DNA of 64,000 nucleotides. It comes from Vandiemenella viatica (lineage: Eukaryota > Arthropoda > Insecta > Orthoptera > Morabidae). The notes below the pieces were generated by a model that had not been told where the DNA came from, made no database searches, and saw only the letters and a list, made by a program, of their open reading frames with translations. Numbering within the stretch: position 1 is the stretch's first letter; each line of letters begins with the position of its first letter. The stretch is taken from assembly GCA_031002005.1 (NCBI GenBank), contig CM061919.1, positions 229,212,739-229,276,738 of the forward strand, written 5' to 3'. Shown piece after piece: positions 1-11,644 of the stretch. The position numbers and the translations under genes were made by a program.

Positions 1-689
1 GCCTGGACCAGAAAAATATCTATGAAGTCACTAGGAACTACACGGTAAACATACACAATAGGTGTTTTTTTTTCTTGGGTTGAAATGCGCTCTGGGCAAG
101 AAGAAAAACGTGTTCAAAAGCACAAGGAACTATACCTATAACTGATTTTTATCATTCGATATCTTGAGAACTAAGAAAGATATATAAAAAAAATATTCTT
201 TACTTTCGATTTTTCTCGTCGAGATATACAAGAATCAACCATTAAATTAATAAAATTTCAGTGGATTGGTTATCGTAGTATTGCCGAAAAACCAATAAAC
301 GTGTTCTAATTCGGTTTTCGAGGAAATAAAATGAAACGATGATGAATGCTCACAACAAGAGATTAGCTAGTGCATCCATTTCGAAAGCCGTTAAATATGG
401 ATTCTAAGTGCTCCTGCAGCCAGAATATTCGCAGATCAGGTCCCAAGCTATTTCGTCCTCTTTCCGTTAGTAAAGTGTTCGCTTAAAAGTCAAGGATTGA
501 AGTTAGACACATATATAGGGGCTATTAAAAAAGACGCATCTGATTTGTATTTCTGCATGTCTCAAACTATAAAGGATACAAATACGTGGCACACATCACT
601 GGATACATGAATGTTCAAGGTTTGTAACTCCCGCCTGTTAGTTCCATTCGCTGCCGCCAGGGGCATTGTTGTCCGTTTACGTGAAGACG

Positions 690-1070
690 GCGACGTCATA
701 CCAGAAGTCGTTTTGTTTGCTACAGCAGGCTAAAAGTGAATCCATTGTAGACGTTCAGGGTGCATTCCGTCGAAAGTTCAATACAGTACCACCTCGTCAT
801 AAACAAATTTAAGATTCGCTTGAGAAATTCGTAGAAGATGAGTGCACATGCATAGGGATAAGCATTGGTCGTCGTATGAAGATGTTGAGCGTATCCGAGA
901 TGTTTTCGCATGGAACTCTCGGAAATCCAACAAATAGTGCCTGTTCCAGAAAATCTATGAACCTTCCTCTATCCAGTAATGTGTTACATGTATTTGTATT
1001 TTTTACAGTTTTCTGAGAAATAAAAATGCATCATATCTTCCTTCTTTTTCAATAACCCTGTATATATACT
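690..1070 (+). pseudogene. Degenerate transposase N-terminal (DUF4817-type HTH) fossil
   Basis: In shifting frames the + strand reads VQGAFRRKFNTVPPRHKQI, then FVED-C-C--IS-GRR and VERIRDVFAWNSRKSNK. This matches the helix-turn-helix block (AFRxxF...PP..HxI, GRP..S...VERIR..F.RSPRKS) found at the start of many Tc1/mariner-like insect transposases. Several stops and frameshifts are present and no catalytic domain follows. Family assignment is from memory of the motif. Confidence 0.5.
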
Positions 1071-1300
1071 ACTGTTTTCTTTAAATGGCATTTTGCAATG
1101 CCAAAGAAACAGCCATTTGAAAATGTGTTTCTGTTTCTTCAAATATGTATGTATGAGTTCATCGCCATTATCGTTTACTCTCCGGTATGGACAGCACAGG
1201 ATGAACATAACACTTAATTAAAACAATCCATGCCGTTGACCGGACTCGAACTGACGAACCTGGCAATGCGAGGCCAGCTTGTTAGCCTCTACTTAATCAA
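1070..1300 (-). repeat. tRNA-derived SINE, family S1 (minus)
   Basis: On the minus strand a tRNA-like head (B box ttcgagtcc near 1240-1250, preceded by an A-box-like stretch near 1285) leads into a body that ends in a gcaaaatgccatttaaa-type tail near 1075. The same head, body and tail order occurs at 7240-7490, which shows a dispersed family rather than a tRNA gene. The two copies are strongly diverged. Confidence 0.55.
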
Positions 1301-1860
1301 ACTGAAATGAACTGGCAGAAATCAAACACCAAGCTCCGCCACTCTGCGGAGGAATACCAGTTCCTCTGTGGTGCGATAGTCGTCCACAATTGTTTCCCTA
1401 CGGGTAATCGCACTTCCTCGCGTGTACGTGATGCAGTGATGACACAGTTTATGGTGTTGTCAGCTGAGCTGTTGAGTGTTGTTGCGGGGTATGGCCAAGG
1501 TCGCCGCTCACGGAGGTTCCTGACCTGCCGACCAGGAAGACGGCGAAGGTCGTGCGACAGGCCTCACAAACACCTGCCAAACCAACAATCCACTCACATA
1601 AAACACGCGATTTTATAATTCCACGGAGCTCTTGTTTACAATAAATTTATTCTAGAAACGTAGCTTCGAGCCTTTCGTGAAATTCCACTGGACACGAGCA
1701 ACAAATCTCTTCTATAAACACAACTAACGTTGAAAGTTTTGACAACACTCGTTACGTCACACAGGAAAACAAGGCTTATTTCTAAAGAATACTCGAAATT
1801 AATGTCTCCTAGAAAGTCGGCTTGGTTTCTTTAAACACCTACAAAACGAAACAAAAATAA
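1300..1860. other. Unassigned sequence
   Basis: A 103-codon open frame at 1307-1618 (+) has Arg-rich, non-domain-like content and begins at the edge of a SINE. I recognise nothing in it and do not call it a gene. Confidence 0.3.
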
Positions 1861-1964
1861 TTATTTTTTTCCGGCAACTCGAGTTGAAAAACTTCTACAC
1901 GGAAACGATAAAACTATTGCGAGACACAAATAGACATCCGCGACCAACGTGATAATCTTAAAAA

Positions 1965-2205
1965 TCACCGAGCGTGGTGGGTGAGTGGTATTCCTGTGGG
2001 CTTCGCATTCAGGAAGGACGTGAGTTCGAATTCCCCATCCAACCATCCTAGATTTCGGATACCCACTGGTTTTTCTAAATCACTCTAGGCGAAAGCCAGA
2101 GTGGTTGCTTAATAAAGGACATGGCCGAATTCCCTTGCTGCTAGACCTTTACCGCCTCTAATGACCCTGAGGTCGACGAGACGTAAAGTCACAACAACAA
2201 CAAAA
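1965..2205 (+). repeat. tRNA-derived SINE, family S2
   Basis: A-box-like gtgggtgagtgg near 1978 and B-box-like gagttcgaattcc near 2023 are followed by a body shared with 14700-14945 (an aatcactc.aggcga motif, a ggccgaattccctt motif and a cctctaatgaccc motif). It ends in an acaacaacaac tail. Full length, + orientation. Confidence 0.65.
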
Positions 2206-2261
2206 ATCTCTGCAACTGTAAAAACCACTAAATGATACAACTGAGAGGCTGTGAAATCAGA

Positions 2262-2500
2262 TGTAGCTCTACAACAAACGCAAACACGACTTGGTATTCA
2301 TCTTGTTGATATCAATGTAATTAGAGGCTTTAAAGAACGGGTGACCGGGGGGGGGGGGGAAGGGAGGCAAGGAGCTGGAAGGAATTCGGTCATAGCTTTT
2401 TCGAAGGAGCTGTACAGGCATTTACATGAAGTGATTTCCGGGTACTATACGAGACTTGGAGAGAAGTTACATGAAATTGACCATAAAGTGACTGAGAGGA
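2262..2500 (-). repeat. SINE S2, 5'-truncated (minus)
   Basis: Reverse complement of the S2 body: the ggaaggaattcggtcatagc and gaagtgatttccgg blocks match the copy at 5640-5912. The tRNA head is missing, and a poly-G run lies inside. It sits tail-to-tail with the + copy at 1965-2205. Confidence 0.5.
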
Positions 2501-2683
2501 AATGACATTGTTGATTACGCACTCGTTTATCTTCTCAACAACTGTAAATTTGTGACAGTAATATAATGTTTATGGTTCCGTATCCAAAGGGAACGGAGCG
2601 CTATTTATTGCAGAACTTCCGCCCTTTATCCGTTAGTCCGTCCGTCCATCCATCTGCCACAGAAATGTAGCTCTTAAACGGAA

Positions 2684-4014
2684 CTAGAAGACCCTTGCGA
2701 AAATTTCGCGAATTCGATTAATAGGAAGGTTAGTGGTTTGTAATAGGACGAACGTAGAACCGTCTCATTCGAATCAATTCTTTATTTGTTTAATGTAATA
2801 GATTCGTAACAAAAGTCGACGCCAGTGAAGCAGATTATAATTATCTCTGTGATATCTGCTGCTGCTATCTAGCGGCTTGGTTCTGAACTATCAGAGTTAT
2901 TACTTTTGTCCTTCAAGAGTAAAATTCCTAAAAATTTCTTTCTTAATTTATAATGTTGCCTGAGTGAAGGCCTTAATATTTTAAATAATAATTTATCGAT
3001 TTCGGTTAGGTATCAAGGGAGATAATGGTTCGTAACAAAAAAAACACGTTATGGAAATAATGATATTTTTGCCCTTTAAGAGTCCAATTCCGATGAATTC
3101 CTTTCTTAAGATATGGTGATCAAAACTGAGACATTAATCTTTAAAATGGTACCTCATTTATCTATTTCGATAAATAGCAAGGTACATAAATGGCTCGTGA
3201 TAAAAAAAAATACATTATGGAAAGAATGACTCTTTTGCCCTTTCAGGATCAAATTACGAAAAATTCATTTCTTAAAATGTGATATGACAAAAGCGGAGAC
3301 CTTAATCTTTAAAATAATACCTCATTTCTTGATTTTGGTTAGACATCATGGGAGATAAATAGCTCATTACAAAAGAAATACATTATGGAAATAATGATAC
3401 TTTTGCTCTTTAAGGGTCAAATTCAGAAAAATCTTTTCTTGTAATATGTTATGACCACAGTGGAGACATTAATCTTTAAAGTAATACTTCATTTCTCTAT
3501 ATCGGTTAGATATGAAGGGAGATAAGTGGCTAGTCGCACAAAAATTTGTTGTAGAAATATTTATAGTTTTCACCCTTAAGGGCCGAATTCAAAAAAATTA
3601 GTTTCCTAATATATGATGCTACCCATGCTGAGATCATAATCATTTAAATGATACTTTATTTATTAATTTCGGTTAGCAATACAGGGAGATATGGTTCGTG
3701 GTACAAAAAACAGCATTTTAATTTAATTTTTGCCCTTTAAGAGTCGAATTTAGAAAAATTACTTTCTTAAAATGTTATGTGACCAAAGTTGATACCTTAA
3801 TCTTTAAAATTATACCTCATTTATCAATTTCCGTTAGGTATGAAGGGAGATAATGGCTTGTGACAAAAAAAAAACACCTTATAGAAATATTATGTGACCA
3901 AAGTTTTTACTTTAATCTTTAATATTATATCTTGTTTATCAGTTTCCGTTAGGTATGAAGGGAGATAATGGCTTGTGACAAAAGAAAAACATCTTACAGA
4001 AATAACATATATGA
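2684..4014 (-). mobile_element. Helitron-like element with internal ~166-bp tandem array (copy 1)
   Basis: Read on the minus strand, the element ends with a palindrome (gcgaaattttcgc, 2697-2709), about 9 bases of spacer, and CTAG at 2684-2687: the hairpin plus CTRR end of a Helitron. Inward lie about five diverged units marked by tttgcccttt at about 3071, 3237, 3405, 3571 and 3732 (period 161-168 bp). The other end reads TCATATA.GTTATTTC on the minus strand, as in copies 2 and 3, consistent with a Helitron TC start. No Rep/helicase is encoded, so it is non-autonomous. Confidence 0.55.
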
Positions 4015-4430
4015 TGAGTCTGTGCGTGTTATGGATTTCATTGAGACAAAATTGAATACTATATTTTAAATTTTAAAATTAAGTGTTAGGGAAGGGGTTT
4101 CTTTAAAAATAAAAGCTAAGCATGGTTCCCAACACGAAGGTCAGTTGGATCCTCCCGAAGCAGGTATACTATGCTTGGTGCGTTGGTATAGTCTAATGAA
4201 TACTCTTTTTTTTCGATGTTTGGAAACGGTTCTTATCTCGCGACCCGAATTCAGCCTTGTTGTGATTTATCTATGACCCAGATACGCTAGAGATATCAAT
4301 ATGCAATGTGTCTCGCTACTTAGGGAGGTACGATATGAGTCACTGAGTAAAGCCGGCCATATGTCACATTGGCTTGGTCAAATAATGGTCATCATATCCA
4401 TTGCTGTTTCTCATATGAATTAATGATTTG
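4014..4430. other. Unassigned spacer
   Basis: AT-rich sequence between the Helitron-like element and a LINE. No gene, RNA or terminal repeat recognised. Confidence 0.3.
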
Positions 4431-5218
4431 TGCGACATAATAAGGGTGATGAAAAGATTATTTACCGATGATGCTATTATTTATCGTGAAATGACAACAC
4501 AGGACGACTGAGCTTTGTTACAAGACAATATTAATGAAAACAATTGCGTGGAGTAAAGATTGGCAGTTGGAGGTAAACGCTAAAAAGTGCCAAGTCATGC
4601 GCGTAAGTAAAAAGGTGACACTCAGTTAGCTCTGAATATACAATTAATGGTACTGTCCTTATAACGGTAGATTCCGCTAAATACTTCGGGGTAACAGTTC
4701 GTAATAATTTGTCGTGGAATTAGCATATCGAGAATGTAATTGGGAAAGCAAATCGTATGCTTCGATTTCTAGGTCGTAATTTAAAACAATGCACTCCGGA
4801 AGTTAAATCGATTGCATACAAGTCACTAGTGCGGCCTCACTTAGAATATTGTTGCTCTGTATGGGGTCCCCATCAAAAGGGATTAATGGAGGCATTAGAG
4901 AAGGTCCAAAGAAGAGCCGCTCGATTCGTGACAGGTGTATATAGTTGGAGGGAAAGCGTCTGTGCGATGTTGAAGGAGTTAGGTTGGGAAGACCTGGAGC
5001 ACCGAAGGCGTTGCTCTCGACAGAAGCTAATTGAAAAATTCTCGACTGACTTATTTCGGAATGACAGTAAACAAATATTGCTACCAGCAACATTCATTTC
5101 TCGGAATGACCGCGAAAATAAGATAAGAGAAATCAGGGCCAGAACCGATTCATTTCTGCACTCATTTTTTCCACGAGCGATTAGGGAGTGGAATAAAAAG
5201 GATTTACCGGGCGTGTAA
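4430..5218 (+). pseudogene. CR1/L2-type LINE, 3' end of reverse transcriptase ORF
   Basis: A broken RT palm/thumb region (FTDDAIIYRE, W..DWQLEVNAKKCQVMR, KYFGV, LSWN) runs through stops up to 4750, then a 153-codon open frame carries the typical C-terminal block: SIAYKSLVRPHLEYCCSVW, LEKVQRRAARFVTG, MLKELGWEDLEHRR, and FFPRAIREWNKKDLP to the stop. The 5' part (endonuclease, most of RT) is absent, as usual for 5'-truncated LINE copies. The open tail suggests a younger copy than most others here. Confidence 0.75.
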
Positions 5219-5251
5219 ACATAAAATCTGACAGGAGTAGCTTTCGATAAA

Positions 5252-5455
5252 AACACTCCGGCCATCCTGATCTGGGTTTTCCATGGTTTCCCTAGATCGC
5301 TCCAGGTGAATGCTGGGATGGTTCCTCACAATAGCCCATGGGCGCCTCCTACCATATCCCGTATATCCCTTCCAAACCATTACCTTTCCGGATAGGCGCA
5401 ATGCACCCTCCGCCAAACACTTTTAGTTAATCGCGGAGTAACAGTAATAGTAATA
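5252..5455 (+). repeat. SINE S2, 3' part
   Basis: It shares ggttttccatggtttcc, ctccaggtgaatgctgggat and ggttcct with the S2 copy at 14700. The tRNA head is missing. It ends in a taatag-type short repeat and lies just past a LINE 3' end, so the LINE and SINE may share a tail. Confidence 0.5.
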
Positions 5456-5639
5456 GTATCGTTAATTTATGATACAAAACAGGTGGAAGGGTTCTATATT
5501 TCTCAATTTACACCGTTACCTTTCTCCCCCTTTGTTTTCATGTCTCTCTAGTGGAACAAGAGACAGGCGCTCGGTTTTCGTGGGAGGACATGTGCCCTAA
5601 CAGTCAAAGAACCAGATTCGTCAGATCCGGAGCATTTAC

Positions 5640-5912
5640 ACAACTGGACGAATATTATGTCACCTGTGGTGACTTTACACCTCATCGACATCAAGGACAT
5701 TAGACGTGGGAGAGGACTGGGTGCATGGAACTGGAAGGAATTCGGCTATGGCCTTATGAAGAAACTATCCCGGCAATCGCCTGAAGTGATTTCGGGAAAC
5801 CACGGAGAACCAAAATCTGGATGGCTGGAGAGGGATTCGAACCCTTGATCTACCGAATACGAAACCAGATCGTTACCATTCACTCAACATGCTCGATATT
5901 GTGTTGCCATCT
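5640..5912 (-). repeat. SINE S2, near full length (minus)
   Basis: On the minus strand: a tRNA-like head with B box ggttcgaatccc near 5835-5850, then the body (tggtttcccgaaatcacttc, gccgaattccttcc, ctctcccacgtctaat). It matches 14700-14945 along its length. A 63-codon frame inside it is a by-product. Confidence 0.6.
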
Positions 5913-6009
5913 GTCTGCGAAACGTGTAACCACGCTACTCTTTGTGAAAATTGTAACACCCCGAAGGTATAGTCTGAATCACGCCAAAATCGGAGGATGT
6001 GCAGAACAG

Positions 6010-7010
6010 TGAAACTCTAGTAAGTGTGCAGAGCCATCAGACGAAGTGGAAACGTGCAAACAAGTGAGGGTATACTTCGTCTACGCTAAACGGCGTAATA
6101 TCAGTATGTGCGTGAGTTCGAACTTGGCAGAGTGATTGATCTCGTATCATGACATTGCGTCTCGTACAGGGCACGCTGCTACTACAGTTGCGCATATGTA
6201 GAAACACTGGAACGAAGTGATAAACGGCTACTGGACCACACAGTGTGACAACAGCGTGGGATGACCGCCATCTTGTCCGCACGGCCGTAACTGACAGAAC
6301 AGCTTCGTCCACAGTGTTGACTCGACTTTGGAGCACTGCAACGGATGTGTTCGATGCCGTTTCTGGATACGCTGGCACGCATGTCACTGCGTCGGCCTTC
6401 ATTGACCAGAAACAACACACCCCTCAAATTCCAGTGGGCACGTAAATGCCATTACTGGAGGGCGGAGGGGGAAGATGCAGTGTTTTCGGACGAGTCTCGC
6501 TTCTACTTGTCCCGCATTGATGTCCGGATACGTGTAAGACGCTACTGTGGTGAACACAATTGAGCAGACTGTATTGTTGAGCGGCATAGTGGACAAACGA
6601 AAAGTGTGATGGTTTGGGGCGCCATTGGCAATAACGTGCGAACTCGCCTCCTAAGTATTGAGGGCAAGCTGAACATCAACCGCTATATCAGTGAGATTTT
6701 AGAGGACGAAACACTGCCTGTCCTGCAGACGGCTCCACATTGCATATTTCAGCAGGACAGTGCCCGTCTACATGTGGTGAAGAATCTGCAGGCTTTCTTC
6801 TAAGAATGACGGGTACCATGGCCCGCACGTTCGCTTGACGAGTCGCTTGCCGAACAAGTATGGGATATGGTCGGTCGGCTACTTGTTCGTTCTGGTCCTC
6901 CCGCAACACCTATCGATACTTTGTGGGCGCTCCTACAAACCGCGAGGCAGTGTGTTCCCCAGCAGCATATCCATTCTGTCTTTGATTGGATGCTGCGACG
7001 TTTATAGGTT
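6010..7010 (+). pseudogene. Tc1-like transposase pseudogene
   Basis: Pieces in different frames spell a Tc1-type transposase: DRHLVRTAVTDRTASS and STATDVFDA (HTH region, about 6260-6350), VFSDESRF and RIRVRRYCGEH (first catalytic Asp, about 6480-6560), VMVWGAIGNNVRTRLLSIEG (6610-6665), CIFQQDSARLHV (second Asp, about 6740-6775), then EQVWDMVGRLL and DTLWALLQTA (third acidic region, 6855-6950). Many frameshifts and stops make it inactive. The catalytic layout is that of DD34E elements. Terminal inverted repeats were not located. Confidence 0.75.
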
Positions 7011-7234
7011 CTGATTGCAGCATGCGGTGGCTTCACATCGCACTGAATTCTCACGGTGCATGTACAGGACTGTAATTCTAACCATTTGTGTATTGTGATG
7101 GGCCCGTTCTGTGAACTAAATTTCATTGTAGTCACATGTTTTCCTTCTTAGTGTTGCAACTTTCACAAACAGTAGCATATTTCTTGTGTGTTATAAGAGT
7201 ATGTTTTTGTTTGTGAAATGCGTAGTTTATGAGA

Positions 7235-7490
7235 CGGAGATGGTGGCTTTTTTTTTTTTTTAAATGGCTTTCGGCAACTAAGCCATTCAGCCAGCTCAAT
7301 GTGTTTATGTTATCTCTTCCAGTGAATTGGTTCCTCCAGTACGTTTATGATTCCTAAGTATAGACACCACAGGACGGACAGGACATTCACACAGACACAC
7401 AACACTTAAACATCCATGCCCACGGCTGGATTCGAACCGGCGACCTTCGGCACGCGGAGCTAGCGCTCTAGCCCCTACGCTACCCTGAGA
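7235..7490 (-). repeat. tRNA-derived SINE, family S1 (minus)
   Basis: On the minus strand: A-box-like ggtagcgtaggggctagagc near 7470-7490, B-box ggttcgaatcc near 7430-7441, then a body running to a ttgccgaaagccatttaaa tail and an A-rich end (the poly-T at 7250-7261 on +). It is inserted just downstream of the Tc1-like fossil. Confidence 0.7.
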
Positions 7491-8158
7491 TGGTGGCTCG
7501 TCCTAGCATTCTTTGATGACTGCGCGAAACCGCCTAGTACCGCAATACCTCACCGATTCAGTGTGGTGGTGCCTCATGCGCGAATTACTATTTTCATTTA
7601 ATAATTTTCAAATCATCATTGTCTATCTTTTTGCGTTCATTAGTGCATAAATTACATATAGCAACCGAATACAACTGACAGGATTTGGACGGTTATTTTT
7701 TATAACTTTTTCCAGCTGTGGGATACTTTCGTTGCCAGTATCCAATTTCAAGATATTAAATTACGCTTTTCCCTTATTTAGTCTTCTGTCCATGATTTAT
7801 TACAGCCCAGTTTGGCGTTCAAGTCTTCTCCTCTCGGTAAGCTGCTAACAAATCAACTTCTCCTTCGATTAAATTACAGCACTCCAGTCGAACTCCATCG
7901 TTTCTCGCTTACACATAATTGAGATTTTCGTTTACTTTCATAATAAGGCTTTATTTTCACCTTTTTAAACCCACATCAATCTCCACAAACATAAAATAAC
8001 ATTTCCGTTCGTCCTAATTCCACTCTAACCACTTTTAGTATATATAAGTACATATATACGTCTAAAACACACAACGTTCTCTCTCTTCTTTTATTTCTTG
8101 TCATTATCTTTTATTTTACGTGGCGATGCAATACGTCATTATTTTATTTATACTCCTT
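7490..8158. other. Unassigned AT-rich spacer
   Basis: Nothing recognised on either strand: no long open frame, no terminal repeat pairs. Confidence 0.3.
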
Positions 8159-8940
8159 ACTAGCTGGTACCCACGACTTCGTTCGTGTTTGTAAAGAATT
8201 TGGATTGATAGCTACCGACATCTAACCACAATAGTGCACGATGGGAGACTCGATGCCATTACCTCACACAAGCGCCAGTCATCTGCGCTATGTAGTTCAA
8301 GCAGCAAAGTAAAATATACGGACACACATGTCTTTGGTCGAAATGCGAAAATATCCTTCATCGACCCATTTCAAGCACCATATCTCCCACACTCTCACAG
8401 TTACCGAAATTCGGCCAACGTTGTTATCGACGGGTGACTCTGTGCTACTACCACACACAAACACCAGTGATCTGCGCTAGATAGTTTTGGCTGAAAAGTG
8501 ATACACCATGACACATACGTTTTTGGTAGAAATATGAAAGTGTCACAGGACGACCACTTTCAACCAGCATATCTCCCATACCCCCATAGCTACCGACATC
8601 TAATCACCATAGTTCACGATGGGAGATTCGATGTTATTACCACACATAAACATCAATAGTCTATCCTATGTAGTTGTGGCAGGAAAGAAAAGTATAAGGT
8701 TACAGAAATCTTTGGGCGAAATATGAAAATGCCCTGCATCGACCACTTTTAACCATCATCCCTCTCACATCCCCACAGCTATCGACATTCGGCCAACGTT
8801 GTGCACGACAGGAAACTCCATGCTACTTCCACAAGATACACCAGTGATATGTGCTAGGTAGTGGTGGCTGAAAAGTGAAATATAGGAAAACACACGTCTA
8901 TTTTTATATATATATATATATATATATAAGATTGTAATAT
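8159..8940 (-). mobile_element. Helitron-like element with four ~189-bp tandem units
   Basis: On the minus strand the element ends CACGA-loop-TCGTG, about 8 bases, CTAG (about 8160-8190 on +): a hairpin plus CTRR terminus. The body is a tandem array with unit starts ctaccgacat at 8212, 8401, 8590 and 8779, an exact spacing of 189 bp. A (TA)n run at 8906-8928 follows. The array differs in sequence from the ~166-bp family, but the layout is the same. Confidence 0.5.
8906..8928. repeat. (TA)n microsatellite
   Basis: Uninterrupted TA dinucleotide run. Confidence 0.95.
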
Positions 8941-9424
8941 GCATATATACACAAAGGGCTTCCTGGATCAGCATCCTCCTACAGTCTAAGTGACTGTTGG
9001 AAGAATACAAGTAGGGAGATAAGCTGGTAGCACATAAGACTTAATTACTGTTAGCTGCGATATCGCTCTGTTTACGATGGCACGAAGTAGTGCTGAACGA
9101 AGACTGAAAGCAGAAAGCATGATGTTAATTTGACTTTCGCGTTACGTTCATTTAACTAATATCTCACTGCAGAGTTCTGAATAATTGTTCTTGACCAGCT
9201 ATGTAACTTTCCGGATTGTCTATCATCTGGGTACCTAAGATTTCCCATACAAATGAGAATTATATAAAACCCACAGATCCTGTATCTATTCTTCTTGACA
9301 ATCTTCTCGAGAACGACTTCCTACACTGTTAATCAGTTAACAACTTAAATCACTTTCATACTTCGTAGAAACTGCTTCCTGCGTACTTAACATTTTCAAG
9401 TATACCTATCTGTCTACAGCTGCA

Positions 9425-9809
9425 CGGCGTGGGAAAAGTGAAAACCACAGTGCGCTGCAGTAAACGCTCGCACTGCAGGCACACAACACGTTGTAACTAT
9501 GAAAACAAAATTAAAATAGCTCTTGCGGAACTCGCCAGGAAAGCGCTGACTCGCAAGACTAGGCATGACTCTTCAATCAAGCCAACCAAGTATAATATCG
9601 GAGATTTTGTCCTCATACAGACATACACTAAATCTTCCAAAATAGATGAGGAAACAAAGAAGTTCCACCCTCTGTATGAAGGACCTTTCGAGGTGTTTGC
9701 CATCCATAGTGAAAATTCATACACCCTAATACACCCAGACTCCAGGAATGTAAAAGGACGGTATAGTGTAGTCTCTCGAAAACCATTTAAGTTCGCCTCA
9801 GGCCAGTAG
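9425..9809 (+). pseudogene. LTR retrotransposon integrase C-terminus
   Basis: The open frame reads YENKIKIALAELARKAL, then NIGDFVLIQTYTKSSKIDE, KKFHPLYEGPFEVFAIHSEN and SYTLIHPDSRNVKGRYSV. The VGDFVL...K..P.Y.GPF.V pattern is the C-terminal DNA-binding end of integrases in Gypsy-type elements. The catalytic core is not in the window; the copy is 5'-truncated. A polypurine tract and LTR follow at 10355-10369, in the right order and orientation. Confidence 0.65.
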
Positions 9810-10356
9810 AAATTTGCAATACCTTTATTGAAAAAAAAGGTCGAGTGGAGCATGGAATGTAATTCCAGTGACAGAAATGAAACAGTTTGTTACAATCTAG
9901 GGATACATACTTTGATCCCAAAATCTTGTATTTCTTATTAAGTATTTGTAATTAAGGGGAATGTATTAACCTATCTTGAGTTGTTTTTGATTTTATCTAT
10001 AATATGTACATTAATGTCAATGTTAATCGTAACCTGTGAGTTTTATCATTAATTAAGTTGATAGCAAAACCCTTTGTATCTTTAAAGAGTTCATTTTGTG
10101 AGTTTCTAATGCTATTTGTATCAATGTCAATGTTGTTTATAATTTATAAGATTTGTATGATAAGCCATTTCTGTAACAGGTCACCTTCGATACCACAAAC
10201 GTTTTTGATAGTTTGTAATTTTAGTACTCTCATGTGAGAGGTGTATTTTCTTATTGAATTAGAGTGTGTAATGTTATGTGAAGGAGGAAAGTTAAGGCTT
10301 GCAAATCTTAAATTTATCCTTAAATTTTGGACAGTTAAGCCAAAATTAAGGAAAAA

Positions 10357-10368
10357 TTTGGAGGGGGA
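10357..10368 (+). other. Polypurine tract of LTR element
   Basis: The purine run ggagggggat lies immediately before the TGTAACA start of the LTR, where plus-strand DNA synthesis is primed in LTR retrotransposons. Confidence 0.6.
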
Positions 10369-10790
10369 TGTAACATAGAAAGCCTCTCATATCGATGTTT
10401 TGACCATCGATATATCGACCATCGATAGAGCTGGCTGAATAGGAAGATATCTGTGAAGAAAAAAAGGAGAGGGGGGAAAAAAGAAAAAAAAAAAAAAAAA
10501 AAGAAAGAAGAAAAAGAGAAAGAGAAGAGGTACACCAGCGCAACGTGGTCTGGAAAGTAGTGTGTTGAGAAACTTGTGAATTGTTCTCACGTGGATGGTT
10601 CTTAGACCTACAAAAACACGGATAAGTTGTCTGATGTTAATCACGGCAAAACGTTTGGTATGGTATCGGGGTGACCTTGATGTTTGATTCGAACATAATA
10701 AAACATTATTGGCATCCAAAACATCTTCTTAATTGTAACTGGTGTGTGTGAAATACGACCACGACGGATCTTCCGCCATAACGTTGTGTG
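10369..10790 (+). mobile_element. 3' LTR (right end approximate)
   Basis: It starts TGTAACATAG directly after the polypurine tract. It contains a purine-rich low-complexity stretch (10455-10530) and an AATAAA at 10697-10702, suitable as the LTR polyadenylation signal. The right border (expected to end in CA) could not be fixed because no second LTR is present in the window. Confidence 0.5.
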
Positions 10791-11029
10791 GCTGGCTATT
10801 ACTCAGAGTTAATTAAAAGACGTTTAAAACTCCTTAGTGAAAAATCTAAAACGTAAATGTTAGCTTTCAACAGGGCTCATCTCAGAAGCCAACGACAAAA
10901 TTCTGAACTTTATGTAAGTTGAAAGGTGGAAATCGTACAATGTGCTCGTAGTCAAACAGTTATTTACAGCGAATTAGTTACCGCCACTTTCAAAAGCAGA
11001 ATATAAATTGAGGTAACTGTGTTTCAAAG

Positions 11030-11640
11030 TTCTGCACTTGTTGGAGAGAGTGATGAGGGGATGTACGAGAGAAGTAAAGGAATTGGGTTACAAAACTTTG
11101 GTCAGACCATTGCTCGAATATGGTAGTGTAGTATGGGACCCTCATTTTACGTATCAAATACAGGAGTTGGAAAGGGTGCAAAAATGGGCTGCTAGATTTG
11201 TTTCTGGAAATTATCGCAGAATGTAATCAGTGACGGATATGATAAACGAGCTGAAATGGGATTCATTGCAAGATAGGAGGAGGATGAGGAGGGTCATGGG
11301 AGTGTACAGGGTATATACTGGTGATGAGGCATGGAAAGATATTGGTGTAGGTTTGAAAAGTAGTACATGGAAGGGAAAAGATGACTATGACCACAAGCTG
11401 GCACTCGATTTCAGGCACAAGGTTGTGGGAAGATTCTCTTTTTTAGGTAAGGGTGTCAGGGATTGGAATGAGTTACCAAGAGAAATGATGAATAATTTAC
11501 CGAAAACTTTGAAAGAATTTAAAGATAAAATTTGTAGAGGGCAAATGTAGGTGGGTGCAGGATAGGTGGAAGATGGGTGTGTAGGGAAATTGCCACCGGA
11601 GCCTGTGCTCCATTGCAATTAAATTAAATTAACTGACACA
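11030..11640 (+). pseudogene. L2/CR1-type LINE 3' end, family LA
   Basis: Two adjoining frames cover the RT C-terminus: REVKELGYKTLVRPLLEYGS, ELERVQKWAARFVSGNYRRM (stop at 11223), DMINELKWDSLQDRRR, DFRHKVVGRFSFLGKGVRDW and NELPREMMNNLPKTLKEFK. The 3' tail ends gtgctccattgcaattaaattaaa. This end recurs in both orientations through the window (30230, 51174, 58225 and others), so I use it as the reference copy. Broken by at least one in-frame stop. Confidence 0.75.
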
Positions 11641-11644
11641 CAAA

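Noticed and set aside
1225..1290. tRNA-like sequence with B box
   Set aside because: No cloverleaf; the same head, body and tail recurs at 7,240-7,490, so it is a SINE, not a tRNA gene. The same holds for the heads at 1,965, 5,835, 14,703 and 20,590.
1307..1618. 103-codon open frame
   Set aside because: Arg-rich composition, no domain, no splice context, starts at a SINE border.
5204..5416. Minus-strand 70-codon frame
   Set aside because: Lies within a SINE S2 fragment and a LINE tail; not a gene.
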